NCBI RefSeq assembly: GCF_029227915.1
Contig: NC_079876.1
Span: forward strand, 13,330,001 to 13,394,000
Source of the DNA: Hydractinia symbiolongicarpus
Taxonomy: Eukaryota > Cnidaria > Hydrozoa > Anthoathecata > Hydractiniidae
Length of the DNA: 64,000 nucleotides
Reading direction: 5' to 3'
A program made the translations under genes and the position numbers. The notes beneath the pieces were generated by a model. The model ran no database searches and was not told where the DNA came from. It was given only the letters and a program-made list of their open reading frames with translations. Below are positions 28,301-38,722 of this stretch, piece by piece (position 1 is the stretch's first letter; the number at the start of each line of letters is the position of its first letter).

Positions 28301-30594
28301 AAATAAGTTCACTTTCATTTTCTGATAAATAACCAAGGTGCAGTTCATCATCGCTATGATCCAAAATTTCATTTATATTTGTGAACACTCTTTTACAGGA
28401 TGCCATTTTTCATTTGACAACAGCTCTGGGCACATGATAGATATCGGCACATAATTCTCAGTTGCTTCCGTATTTATAAGGCTTTTTTAAGATTTCAAAA
28501 TAACATTAGCATTTGCCGGGAAATCAATGTCCTTGGTATAAGTCGCATATCAGGTCACAGGATTAGAGTATGACACGCTGTGGGATTAAGTTACATTCAA
28601 AACGTTTTCTTACTTGAATACAAATAAAACGTTGAGATAAAAACCTAAGCATGCTCAAAGGAGGAACATCATTCTAACCTGTTCTAAGTAAGTGTGATAA
28701 TCAGAAAGACCAGCCATAAACACAATCAAATGATTTGTAAAAACATCCAAAAACAATTGAGCTTTGTGCTAAAAAATAAAACAAAATTATTTACTTGCCG
28801 CTCTAAAATGTAACATCATGAAGATACGCTGCATCACTGGTTGTATCTATTATGGTAACTGATCATGCAGATAAAAATATTTATCAAAACAAAATTTTTG
28901 ACCTTAAATCTTGGCCAATTTAAAGCAGTAATTAATATTTATAAATAATTTTTTGTTGACGTAAAAAAGCCTGACTGTTAAGTTAATAAGTCTGCAATTG
29001 CAAGTGTCAATGTGAATTAAACAGCTATCTTTGGAATAAGACTTTTCAAATGATGCTTGATTCGCTAGCTTTAAATTTATTTGTTGCTGCATAAAAAGGT
29101 ACTTGACAGAGTGTACTTACTGGATGCCAGTGTAAAGAGAAAAATACATGTTTAGCAGTAAGAAATTTGGCCAATAACCAAATGTTATTTCAACCTCTTC
29201 ATTTTAATTCTTTGATATTTGAAATTTATGTCATTTAATATTATTTTTAGACAGATTTAATTTTGACGTATGACGAACCATTTTAAAATCTGTTGCAGTT
29301 GTGATAAAGGTTTTTATTTTCCATCCAAGTAAGGTGTTTCGGAGACTTTATTTTAGTGTATAAATAAACATAGGCAATGCATATTGTACTTCGGAGTGGT
29401 TATCATGAAAACATAATTGCTGCAGCATCTGAGATTGCTAATTTTAATTATTATTTTAAAAATATATGCTACGATTTTACTGCAATACAACAGCTTGGCA
29501 TAATAACTTACAAACCAGATGCATGTTCTACTTCACCAATTTCTGTATGACTGTTTCCACTAGCACAATATAACAACCGGCGATATACCTGATTAAATGC
29601 TTACAACAGTATAAAAAGTTGTACACCATGCAGAAAGTTGCTTCTTTAAAATGTGCTGCAAGTAAGAAACTTTCTCCTTTAGCACAATATTTTCAGAAAG
29701 CATAAGGGGTTTACACCCATAGATGCTGCAATAATATTTATAAAACAGAAGAAAAAAATAAAAACCCGACGCAAAAAAGTTTGATTTTGTATACCATAAG
29801 ATATATAATTGCTTTTTGCATGAATTTTCTCTTAAATGTAAGGTAGATTTTTGACATTTTTACAGATGTATTTAAATATTTTTGGTAATTTATTGACATC
29901 TAAAATATTTTTTCAGCTTTCGTTTCATAACTTTTTCCTTTTGTTGTGTCATAATCTTAAAAAACCCTTGTCTGCACATTAGCTAATAAAATGAAGTATT
30001 TTGATAGCCTTAAAAGCTGCAACCTATTTGGAAAGTTACATGTTGGCAATTTTTTAACACGTTAAAAGCAATTTTTATTCAGTGATTTTCATATGATAAG
30101 CAAGACGATTTGTAGAAAGCAACTACCCAAAGGCAATTTATCCACTTTGAATCACCAGTATGAAAGTTTGACTGGTGACGTTGTGTATTTCTTACAGTGT
30201 AACTCTTTAAACAAATATATTCAATTTCCATGTAATCAGTGTCAAAACAACCTCATAAAATTGAGACAAGAACCTCGCGTTGCTTTCATGTTACTCAGTC
30301 ATTGACAACATTATAAGAAGAAGAATGCATGGGGAGCCTCGATTTAAAGTTATATACATTTTAAAATTATTGCTAATAGAAACCATCTGTTTAAATCCCA
30401 TATGATGGTTTTCACCTGCATAATATGCAATTTTTGATGTAATGTACCATTAAAGTTCAACCCAAAACACATCACAGAGCCAATTTTTATTAAAATGTAT
30501 AAGTCTTATAGTATATTTCACTGATATAAACAATTCCATACCTGATGAGCGCGATCACACACTGGAATGTTTAGTTTATTCAGTTCTTGTTTCT
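16363..30594 (-). CDS. PPP1R21: PPP1R21 (KLRAQ protein, FERRY subunit), C-terminal 21 exons
   Basis: In vertebrates this coiled-coil protein is a subunit of the FERRY complex on early endosomes. Exons on minus, 5' to 3': 30542-30594, 28679-28768, 27700-27759, 27271-27372, 26200-26288, 25731-25934, 25428-25456, 25234-25295, 24495-24560, 22314-22400, 22122-22187, 21717-21812, 21532-21570, 21204-21266, 20388-20468, 19675-19770, 19539-19574, 19009-19083, 18195-18236, 17627-17725, 16363-16536. Borders are GT..AG and phases fit throughout, giving about 569 residues to a stop at 16363. Diagnostic matches: LNIPVCDRAHQ, HTYLEQ, EKLLPYRI, LKITDECLLSTL, EKEHWMLETQL, and the C-terminal TTKRSYEEQLRMLSDHLCGM. 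Human PPP1R21 has about 780 residues, so roughly 240 N-terminal residues including the KLRAQ segment are absent. The first exon seen starts in phase 1 and needs an upstream exon that I could not find before the transposons at 30866. Confidence 0.9.
17751..18150. repeat. 37-base minisatellite in PPP1R21 intron
   Basis: About 11 head-to-tail copies of a unit containing GTAAAATACATTTGGTTGG followed by TGGAGATAATAAAAATGT. Some units carry GGGTAAAACAC variants. It fills most of the intron between exons 17627-17725 and 18195-18236. Long minus-strand frames through it are repeat artefacts. Confidence 0.9.
18618..18953. repeat. 20-base minisatellite in PPP1R21 intron
   Basis: About 16 variants of GTATATAGATTCCCTGGTAT in tandem, preceded at 18420-18610 by looser TATAGTATG-type repeats. 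It lies in the intron before exon 18195-18236. Confidence 0.88.
19386..19490 (+). repeat. Fragment related to the short Helitron-like element at 23838
   Basis: It shares GTCTGTCTG, CACGCAAAATGGTA and GCGAGACGCACG in the same order as 23838-23983, then a degraded tail. It lies in a PPP1R21 intron. Confidence 0.5.
19856..20343. repeat. Imperfect inverted repeat pair in PPP1R21 introns
   Basis: A segment with TATACACGCTTTTTTTTATA at 19865 recurs inverted at about 20310-20343 (AAAAAAGCGTGTATCTTGAT). Arms are about 35 bases with mismatches. No target-site duplication was identified, so this could be a decayed fold-back element or chance AT-rich similarity. Confidence 0.35.
22750..23440 (-). mobile_element. 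Non-autonomous Helitron-like element, minus orientation
   Basis: It reads as the reverse complement of the elements at 56815-58738 (shared segments such as GACGTTACGGCGCGACGTCA and TTGAGGCCAAATAACTTGGA, with small changes). Its 3' end on minus has a GTGGA..TCCAC hairpin and ends in CTAG at 22750, followed by T, as expected for Helitrons. The 5' end near 23440 is degraded. No Rep/helicase gene is present. It lies in a PPP1R21 intron. Confidence 0.7.
23838..23983 (+). mobile_element. Short (146-base) Helitron-like element
   Basis: Begins TCTATATTATAAAACC, has an imperfect AGTGGATCTTTCCA hairpin near the end and terminates CGACTAG. These are the TC start, 3' hairpin and CTAG end of Helitrons. 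It lies in a PPP1R21 intron. Confidence 0.6.
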
Positions 30595-30865
30595 CTAAAA
30601 ATAATAATAAAAATTACCAAAATACTTGCATGTGACATAATATACTTTAGTTAGAAAACATCCATTTTAGAAATTGCTGTTATAAGCATAAAGTGTGATT
30701 TTTTTATTTTTTTTATTTTATTCTACTTTAATTTTTTAATTTATCCAGACATTAAGGATATGTTTGTTATCCAAAATTGCAAAAGTTGGATTCCTACTGG
30801 AGATTAAAAAATAATATGAAAAATAAATGCTGTCAGCAAACAGGGAAAAGGACTATAAAAGTTAA
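30595..30865. other. AT-rich flank between PPP1R21 exon and copia element A
   Basis: Presumed intron sequence upstream of exon 30542-30594. No exon, LTR or element B sequence was found here, which matters because element B is expected on this side if A had simply inserted into B. Confidence 0.55.
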
Positions 30866-31118
30866 TGATACTTTTCCCTTTAGACGAGATATTAACTAAT
30901 TAAAGTAATAACAAATCATAGCTGTGGAGGAGCTTGAGTTATACCAGTGATATTGTTTAATGGTTACATTGGAGAACATTGTTAATTGCTAATCGTCGTG
31001 TTAATGATATTAATAGTGGTGTTATTGAGAGTTAATTAATTGTTTGTTTTCACTTGGATTATTTGACTGGAGAAATTGTTTTCTGTTCAAGGTAACTAAC
31101 ATTTAGTACTAATTTTCA
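30866..31118 (+). repeat. 5' LTR of copia element A
   Basis: 253 bases, TG..CA ends (TGATACTTTTCCC .. ACTAATTTTCA). It matches the 3' LTR at 35746-35990 with two substitutions and one 8-base length difference, implying recent insertion. Confidence 0.93.
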
Positions 31119-31129
31119 TGGTAGCAGAG
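31119..31129 (+). other. Primer binding site, initiator tRNA-Met
   Basis: TGGTAGCAGAG directly follows the LTR and is complementary to the 3' end of eukaryotic initiator tRNA-Met (..CUCUGCUACCA). It is the usual copia primer; the same motif follows the LTR of element B. Confidence 0.9.
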
Positions 31130-31133
31130 AAAA

Positions 31134-33749
31134 ATGGCAACGTCGGTGTCATACAATAAAGCTCCTCCTCTGCTATCCCAAAGTAAGAACTATGAGGATT
31201 GGAAGAAATTAATTGGAATTTGGACGGAGCTTACAACACTAGATAAAAAGAAACAAGGACCGTCCCTTGTACTTACTCTTGATGGGAAATCACAGGAAGC
31301 TGCATTGGAACTTCCATCTGAACAAATATCATCTGAAGACGGAGTTAAGAATATCTTAAAGAGGCTCGATAAGATATATGCAAAGGATAAACTGACAGAA
31401 AAATTTGATGCAATTGAAAAATTTGAGACTTATAAACGAACAAAAGAGAAGAAGATTCGAGATTTCTTAACAGAGTTTGAAAAGAGGTACTATAAGATAA
31501 AGGCTTACATCAATTACCCAGATGACCTGCTAGCCTATAGATTATTAAAGGCTGCTAATCTTGACAGTTCTCATGAAAGACTCATAAAAGCAACAATAAC
31601 AAACTTAGTTTATGATGATGTGAGACAGAAATTGATAAAAGTATTTGCCGAAGAATCAATTGATGGTGACTTAGACAGTAGTATGTCCTCCATCAAAATC
31701 AAAGCAGAACCATCGTTTTATGCTAATGAAGCATACCCAGACGAGTGTCAACAATCATCATCAGATGAAGAAGGGATATATTACACCAAACGTAATCTAA
31801 ATCAAAGATTTGCATCATCATCAAGATACAACAAAAAAGGGAATACATGGCGCCAAGATAAACATGCTTCTCGACCCAAAGCAGATGGCACAAGAAAACC
31901 TACTAAAAACCCACTTGACAGGAATGGTCGTGTATCTCGATGTGCGATATGCGAAAGTGTTTTTCATTGGCAACAAGACTGTCCGGAAAAGCAAAATGAT
32001 ACATACATGGTTCATGAAATCGTCCTTCTCAACGAAAGCGATAAACCAGGTCAACTCAAACATCTAGTATCAGAAACATGGAATTGTGGCCTACTCGATT
32101 GCGGTGCCAGTAAAACCGTTTGTGGGGATGTTTGGTTAGATCAATACATAAGCTCTCTATCTGATGAAGAAAAGAGGGAAGTAAAACATCACCATAGCAA
32201 AAGTTTATATCGCTTCGGAGACGGTGAACAAGTCCAAGCTTGTGGAAGAGCATCTATTCCTGCTATCATTGGCAACACAAAGGTAAAAATAAATACAGAT
32301 GTGATACCAAAAGTCCTACCCCTGTTACTATCAAAATCGTTTATGAAAAGGGCCGATATGATTCTTGACTTCCAGAGTGACACTGCAAAAGCATTGGGAG
32401 AAACTGTTCACTTGGCCACAACCTCAAGTGGACATTATACCATTCCTTTGACTCGACCGCGTCAAGTAATTGCATCAATCGACAAACCTTATGAATGCAA
32501 TTTTGTTTTTATCTCAAGGGAAGACAACAACATGACTGTAATCGCTGAAAAACTTCACCGACAGTTTGCTCACCCATCTCTCAATCAACTCATGTCATTG
32601 ATCAATAAGGCAGGACCACCATGGAACAACAATAAAGAATTGATATCAGAAGTAAAAAGAATTGATAAAGAATGTAAACCATGCCAAATCTACCGACGAC
32701 CACCACCTCGCCCTGTAGTAGGATTACCCATGGGATCTAAGTTCCTTGAAACCGTTGCGATGGATCTAAAATTCTACGACAAGAAAATCATCCTTCACCT
32801 AATCGATCTCTGTACTCGCCTATCTGCTGCAACAATAATAAAGGACAAAAACCCGACCACTGTTATTGAAGCAATACTAAAGACATGGATATCTGTTTAT
32901 GGCTCGTGTGATAAATTTTTAGTCGACAATGGCGGTGAATTTGCTAACAAAGAACTCATCAATCTAGCAGAACAATTTGGCATCACAATTAAGACAACTG
33001 CCGCGGAATCCCCTTGGTCAAATGGTATTGTTGAGAGACACAACCAAACACTATCCAACATGCTAGACAAGGTGCTCAATGATACAAGTTGCAGCTTGAA
33101 TATTGCTCTTTATTGGTGTGTAAATGCAAAGAATTCACTACATAATGCACACGGTTTTACACCATATCAGTTAGCAATTGGAACGAATCCACGTCTACCA
33201 TCACTAATGGATGACAAACCACCAGCCTTGTCAGGAAAACCAGCAACGCAGTTAATGAGAGAGAATCTGGAAGCCCTTCACAAGGCTCGAGAAGCATTTA
33301 TTGCAAGTGAGCACTCAGAAAGAATCAGAAGGGCACTATCTCACAACATTAGATCTTCAGGAGAAACCAAATATCTTACAGGTGATAATGTTTACTATAA
33401 ACGGAACGATAGCAACGAATGGAAAGGTCCTGGCAATGTGCTTGGTCAGGACGGCCAACAAATTTTGATCAAACATGGAAGCTATTACGTTCGGGTCCAT
33501 CCTTGTCATGTAAAATTGGTACATGACGGCGGCTGTGGTTCATCAGAAAAAACGACAGAGGCAGGGGACAACACCTTCACTGAGGAACAACCACCTAGAT
33601 TCCAAGAATCAGAATCAGAATCAGGATCTGGCAATGAAAATGAAGATCATTCGTCTGAAAAATCAGAAAATGAAGATCAATCGTCTGAAAAATCAGAGCC
33701 TTTAAACAATGATGCAGCAGCTCATCAGACACAGCCAATTTTTCTCTGA
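31134..33749 (+). CDS. Copia element A ORF1: Gag, protease, integrase
   Basis: 871 residues starting four bases after the primer site. Order: Gag with DYW-like start region (NYEDWKKL), CCHC zinc knuckle CAICESVFHWQQDC at about residue 270, aspartic protease motif LLDCGAS at about 323, integrase HH-CC zinc finger (HRQFAHPS, CKPC), then the DDE core: AMDLKF, DNGGEF and ESPWSNGIVERHN. A Ser/Glu-rich tail with repeated QSSEKSE units ends in TGA at 33747. In most copia elements Gag-Pol is one frame; here reverse transcriptase lies in another frame downstream. The protease has DCGA, where DSG or DTG is common. It is a mobile-element gene, not a host gene. Confidence 0.95.
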   Translation: MATSVSYNKAPPLLSQSKNYEDWKKLIGIWTELTTLDKKKQGPSLVLTLDGKSQEAALELPSEQISSEDGVKNILKRLDKIYAKDKLTEKFDAIEKFETYKRTKEKKIRDFLTEFEKRYYKIKAYINYPDDLLAYRLLKAANLDSSHERLIKATITNLVYDDVRQKLIKVFAEESIDGDLDSSMSSIKIKAEPSFYANEAYPDECQQSSSDEEGIYYTKRNLNQRFASSSRYNKKGNTWRQDKHASRPKADGTRKPTKNPLDRNGRVSRCAICESVFHWQQDCPEKQNDTYMVHEIVLLNESDKPGQLKHLVSETWNCGLLDCGASKTVCGDVWLDQYISSLSDEEKREVKHHHSKSLYRFGDGEQVQACGRASIPAIIGNTKVKINTDVIPKVLPLLLSKSFMKRADMILDFQSDTAKALGETVHLATTSSGHYTIPLTRPRQVIASIDKPYECNFVFISREDNNMTVIAEKLHRQFAHPSLNQLMSLINKAGPPWNNNKELISEVKRIDKECKPCQIYRRPPPRPVVGLPMGSKFLETVAMDLKFYDKKIILHLIDLCTRLSAATIIKDKNPTTVIEAILKTWISVYGSCDKFLVDNGGEFANKELINLAEQFGITIKTTAAESPWSNGIVERHNQTLSNMLDKVLNDTSCSLNIALYWCVNAKNSLHNAHGFTPYQLAIGTNPRLPSLMDDKPPALSGKPATQLMRENLEALHKAREAFIASEHSERIRRALSHNIRSSGETKYLTGDNVYYKRNDSNEWKGPGNVLGQDGQQILIKHGSYYVRVHPCHVKLVHDGGCGSSEKTTEAGDNTFTEEQPPRFQESESESGSGNENEDHSSEKSENEDQSSEKSEPLNNDAAAHQTQPIFL

Positions 33750-33831
33750 AGCACATAGCATGCTGCCGAGGGAGAAGCCGAAATTAAGACCGAATCTTTG
33801 TCTAAAGTATAAGGACAAAGGTGGGGAATGA

Positions 33832-35466
33832 AAAAAGGCTAAAATCATATCAAGAGCAGGGAAAGTTGGAGGCAAGCATGATGGCTGGTTTAATGTAGAA
33901 ACAGAAACTGGTATGAAGAGAGCGGTAAACTTTGCAAACATCAAGGATATTGAAATCAATGATGACCCTTCAGAAGTCACTCTGATCACCAACAGCAGTG
34001 AAGTACTGTCAGCAAAGTCAAAAGAACTACAGTCATGGATTAACAATTCAGTCTACATCGAGATACCTAATGAAGGACAAGAAACTATGAGTCTACGATG
34101 GGTTGTAACACCAAAGATTATTGATGGCCAACCTTCAGTTAAGGCACGACTTGTGGCACGTGGTTTTGAAGAAGTCCAAAATTTTAAAACAGACAGTCCA
34201 ACGTGCTCTAAGGAAGGATTGAGATTAGCATTGACGATAATTTCATCCAAAAATTGGATGTTGAATTCTCTGGACATCAAAACAGCATTCCTTCAAGGAA
34301 AGAAGATTGACAGAGAAGTCATTGTTCTGCCGCCGAAGGAGGCTAATACCAAAAACCTTTGGAAGTTGTCAAAAACGGTGTATGGTCTTGCTGACGCAAG
34401 TCGTAGCTGGTACCTAAAACTGCGAAGTGAATTAATTCAACTCGGTGGAAAGCCTATTGAACTAGATCAAGGAATATTCATCTGGTCTTCAAATACATTG
34501 ATTTTCGGAATATTGGTATGTTTCATTGATGACGTGATTTGGGCAGGAAGTTCTACCTTCGTTAATGTGGTATCAAAGTTGAAGAGTATCTTCAAGACCA
34601 GTAGTGAACATATGCGACACTTCAAATATATTGGTATTGACCTCGATCAAAATGAAGATGGAACAATCACCATCAAACAAGCCGATTATATCAATGAGCT
34701 AGAGCCAATCACTCTCAGTATGGAGAGAATAAAATGCTCTAAGGATGAACCAATCAATGAAGTTGAAAGATCTAAAATGAGACAATCAATTGGGAAGCTC
34801 AATTGGTTGGCATGTATGTCAAGACCAGAAATTAGCTTCACCGTAAGCGATGTGTCATCAAGAGTAACAACAGCTACTCTAGCTGATATTAAACTCATCA
34901 ATAAGACGATAAAGTTCTTGAAATCTCAAGATTGCCACATTACTGTGCCAAAACTTACCTTGAATAACCTAAGCATCAAGGTTTTCACTGATGCCAGCTT
35001 CAACAATCTCGAAGGAGGTCAAAGTCAAGGTGGTCATATCGCCTTCTTAACTGATGGTTCAGGAAAATCATCACCAATTTCCTGGAGCTCAAATAAAGTT
35101 CGTCGTGTAGTACGTTCAACTCTTTCAGCGGAGTCACTAGCTTCTGTAGATGGAGCTGACACAGCATTCTTCTTGGCTAAAATGATTGAAGAGTCTTTAG
35201 CCGAAAAACCTGAAGTTGTATGTTTAACTGATAGTAGATCACTCTTCGAATGTGCTGGTTCAACCAAGACAGTATCAGACAAACGACTCCGAGTGGAAAT
35301 AAATGCCTTAAGGCAGATGATCAACAACGATGAAGTCACCCTACGATGGATCGATGGAAAACATCAAATAGCCGATGTGCTGACAAAGAAAGGGGCATCT
35401 CCTTTTTCCCTGATGGAAGTTCTCAAGTCAGGGGATTTAACATCGGTCATTGATGGTGAAAAATAG
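33832..35466 (+). CDS. Copia element A ORF2: reverse transcriptase and RNase H
   Basis: Open from 33832; the first Met is at 33913 (517 residues from there), with RAGKVGGKHDGWF in the open part upstream of it. It is in the +1 frame relative to ORF1. Motifs: LDIKTAFLQGK, YGLADASRSWYLKL, and the catalytic box CFIDDVIW, where copia elements usually have YVDD. The end is a copia-type RNase H (VFTDASF, LRWIDGKHQIADVLTKKG). An in-frame TGA at 33829-33831 separates this segment from more pol-like codons upstream, so the copy carries a frame change and a nonsense codon and may be unable to make full Pol unless recoding occurs. A 39-base A run (35489-35527) follows the stop. Confidence 0.93.
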   Translation, partial: KKAKIISRAGKVGGKHDGWFNVETETGMKRAVNFANIKDIEINDDPSEVTLITNSSEVLSAKSKELQSWINNSVYIEIPNEGQETMSLRWVVTPKIIDGQPSVKARLVARGFEEVQNFKTDSPTCSKEGLRLALTIISSKNWMLNSLDIKTAFLQGKKIDREVIVLPPKEANTKNLWKLSKTVYGLADASRSWYLKLRSELIQLGGKPIELDQGIFIWSSNTLIFGILVCFIDDVIWAGSSTFVNVVSKLKSIFKTSSEHMRHFKYIGIDLDQNEDGTITIKQADYINELEPITLSMERIKCSKDEPINEVERSKMRQSIGKLNWLACMSRPEISFTVSDVSSRVTTATLADIKLINKTIKFLKSQDCHITVPKLTLNNLSIKVFTDASFNNLEGGQSQGGHIAFLTDGSGKSSPISWSSNKVRRVVRSTLSAESLASVDGADTAFFLAKMIEESLAEKPEVVCLTDSRSLFECAGSTKTVSDKRLRVEINALRQMINNDEVTLRWIDGKHQIADVLTKKGASPFSLMEVLKSGDLTSVIDGEK

Positions 35467-35484
35467 ACATTTCACCATTGTTTG

Positions 35485-35531
<47 letters not shown>

Positions 35532-35721
35532 AATTGCAAATTTATGTTATAATTGCTCATAGAAATTTGTTATTGAAAAGACGTTGATTTTCGTTGATAG
35601 ACATCTCGTTGATAGATTGTTGTAAAAGGGACATTGAGATTGACATTCATTTTCGGGAGATAGCTAACCATGAGACTATGGCCTGATACTGTGAATGCAA
35701 TTGATACGAATTTACAATCAA

Positions 35722-35745
35722 CGAAAAGAAGAAAAGAAGGGAGAT
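35722..35745 (+). other. Polypurine tract of element A
   Basis: A run of A and G (AAAAGAAGAAAAGAAGGGAG) ends beside the 3' LTR, the normal site for plus-strand priming. Confidence 0.8.
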
Positions 35746-35990
35746 TGATACTTTTCCCTTTAGACAAGATATTAACTAATTAAAGTAATAACAAATCATA
35801 GCTGTGGAGGAGCTTGAGTTATACCAGTGATATTGTTTAATGGTTACATTGGAGAACATTGTTAATTGCTAATCGTCGTGTTAATGATATTAATAATTGA
35901 GAGTTAATTAATTGTTTGTTTTCACTTGGATTATTTGACTGGAGAAATTGTTTTCTGTTCAAGGTAACTAACATTTAATACTAATTTTCA
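35746..35990 (+). repeat. 3' LTR of copia element A
   Basis: 245 bases, TG..CA. Flanks differ: GTTAA before the 5' LTR and CTAAT after this one, so there is no target-site duplication, and element B sequence begins at once on this side only. Confidence 0.93.
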
Positions 35991-38696
35991 CTAATCCCCT
36001 TGTCCATTCACTGTCGGGAGTTAGCTTGTAAATGATTTTTGTCTTCAACTTTGGTATTCCTTGGACTGTTGACGAATTGCTAACATTTCGATTGGTTGTG
36101 ATTTCATTTGTTGATATCTTGTGTGTTGTTGTTTCATTCATTGAGGCACCGTCTGATGTTGTTTCTTTTGTTGTTTGTAAATTTGTTGTTTTCTCATTTT
36201 CTGGTTCTTCTGTATTGTTACTGTCAAAATCATCTGCACCAACATATTCACCAAAAACATCATCGCGTTCAAGCGGAATGCAATTGTTCACTTGTGTAGT
36301 TGTCACTTCAGTACTCCTTTCCGTGTCTTGTAAAGGTTTTTGTGAATGCAAAACTTGGTCCAACTTCTGCAAGCGACACATGTGTACTCTAACATAACTT
36401 CCACCATGTTTTACAAGAATTGCTTATTCTCCTGTCCAATTACAGTGCCTGGTCCATGCCATTTTTCACTGTCTTTTCTCTTATAAAAAACTCTATCTCC
36501 ATTGATATATCGCTCATCATTGTAACACTGAACATTATGTCTCAATGCTCTTCGTATACGCTCAGAAGACTCTGCTGCTATAAAGGCTCTTCGTGATGCA
36601 TGCATTACAGCAAGGTTATGGGCCACGGTTTTGCTTGAAACTGTGTCATTCATAGCTGGCAAATGATCAGTGAGGATGCAGGGATAGTCGTGATTTTTAC
36701 CATAAACAAGTTGATTTGGTGAGAATCCCTTGTTGTTTGATAAAGAATTCTTTGCACTTATAGCCCAGAATAGTGCCCGATTGTGTGTACATTTTGTGTC
36801 TTCAATAATTTTTTTCAGCATTTCCTTAATCATACCATTGTGTCGTTCACATAGTCCATTTGACCAAGGACTTTCAGCTGCAGTTGTTGAAAACTCTATG
36901 TTAAACTGCTCACACATTTCTTCATACACTTTGTTAACAAATTCTCCACCATTATCAGCTAGAAACTTCCTTGGTTGACCAAATCGGGCTAACCAAATTT
37001 CAAAGATAATGTCTGTTATTACATCTTTGTCTTTCGTCTTTGTCAATTTTGCTGATGAAAATCTGGTAAAAACATCTATGATATGGATAAACCATAATGA
37101 TTGCGAAAGTTGCACAAGATCTAGAGCCACACACTGGTTAAATTCTGATGACATTGGTAAGCCAACAATAGGGCGCGGTCTTGGTTTTCTGTATTTGATG
37201 CACACTTCACAAGAGTTTGATACTTCATCGATGACTTTCATAACTTCACTTCGGTCATTTAAGAAGGAATTAGATGCTTTGATGAGAGATTTTAATTTTT
37301 CAGCACTTGGATGGCAAAATTGACGATGAAGTTTGATAATCTTACTTTTTCTTGATTTTGTACTTGCACAAACAAAGGCAACCTGGGGTAACAAGTGGTC
37401 ATGTTTCTTTCCATCCATCTCTATTATGTTGTTGTTCAAAGGTATGCAATGACCTGTAGTGGTAAATTTTAAAGGATGGTGTTCTCCAAACATTGTAATC
37501 GAATCGTTGATAAAATCTAAAACTGCCTCTGCTTTTTTCATGGAAGCTTGACTCAGTAACAAAGGAATTTCGTTTGGGACAATTTCTGTCTCCAGATAAA
37601 CTTCTTTTGAGCCAATAATTACAGGTAAGAACACTCTTTTCATAGAACAAACTGCTTCACTATCTCCAAATTTAAATCTTATTTGGCTGGGATGCTCTTC
37701 GGGCAATCTATCATTTTCAAGATTATCAATAAAACATTGATACCAAGTATTACCACAAACGGTCTTTGTGCAACCACAGTCTAAAACTGCACATGACAGA
37801 GTTTCGCCGACCAGAGACTGCATTTCATCTTCTCTGATTTTTGCAAAAAACGTAACCTTAGAATGACTGTCCTCTTTTCTAACATCCTCAGGTTCCTGGT
37901 TCTCATAAGAGTGTGGACAGTTTGAAGCCCAGTGATATATAGATTGGCAAATATTGCATCTTGATGGACTTCCAGATTGATCGGATGGATTCATTCTTCT
38001 ATTGTTGGGTCTGGTTTTTCTTCCTGCATATCTCTGACTTGAAGCAGTAGGTCTTCCTCTTTTAAACCTTGAGCGTTGATATCCCCCTCTTTGAGTGAAG
38101 TAATTTTGCTCAATTGTATCTGCACTTGCCTGAAGAACTGGTTCTATCTTTACTTCAGTATTTGTTCCTAATGAGGCGACCGTATCCCCAAAAATTTTCT
38201 TTAACTGCCGTATCATTGCATCATACTGTAGTTCATTTAAAGTTGCTCTTGCTAACTGTTGCTGCTCTGGTGTAAGGTTGGCACTTTGTAGAACTCTATA
38301 TGCCAACACTCCATCAGGAAGTACCATATTAGGTCCTTGGATCTTATGGTATAACCGTTCAAACTCTATAAGATAGTCATTCATACTCATCTCAGGCGGT
38401 CGCTTAAATTTTTCAAAGGTTTCATAAGCTAGGTAAGCAGTTTGATTCTCATCTTTTAAATATATTTTGTCCAATCTGTTAGTAATGGCTTTTACTCCAG
38501 TTGCTGCACTTATCTGTTCAATGTCTAATTCTAGAACTGATTCTTTAGCTTTCCCTCTTAAGCCCATGAATATAGCTGGCCCTTGTTTTTCTGCCTTTAA
38601 TTCTGTCAGTGCTTGCCATATTTGCACTTCTTTTTTCCAATCTTTGTAACTCGTCTCTTTGTCTAATGATGGTCGGGGGACCCAACTTTTTGACAT
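35991..38696 (-). pseudogene. Copia element B Gag-protease-integrase, truncated and frameshifted
   Basis: The main frame, 36411-38696 (761 residues), is a relative of element A ORF1: Gag (SYKDWKKEVQIW), knuckle CNICQSIYHWASNC, protease LDCGCTKTVCG, integrase HRQFCHPS, CEVC, DNGGEF, ESPWSNGLCERHN. About 12 bases before its stop the reading frame shifts by one, and related coding continues in another frame to 35991 (VRVHMCRLQKL, then a Thr/Glu-rich stretch). Reverse transcriptase, RNase H and a 3' LTR are missing; the sequence stops at the edge of element A. The coding sequence is clearly distinct from A, so this is a separate family or an older lineage. Confidence 0.9.
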
Positions 38697-38709
38697 TTCA
38701 CTTTTATTC

Positions 38710-38720
38710 CTCTGCTACCA
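38710..38720 (-). other. Primer binding site of element B
   Basis: On minus TGGTAGCAGAG, two bases after the LTR end, complementary to initiator tRNA-Met and identical to the site in element A. Confidence 0.85.
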
Positions 38721-38722
38721 TT

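Noticed and set aside
28052-28306. 84-residue plus-strand ORF in a PPP1R21 intron
   Set aside because: Low-complexity composition, no splice or family support, and opposite strand to the gene.
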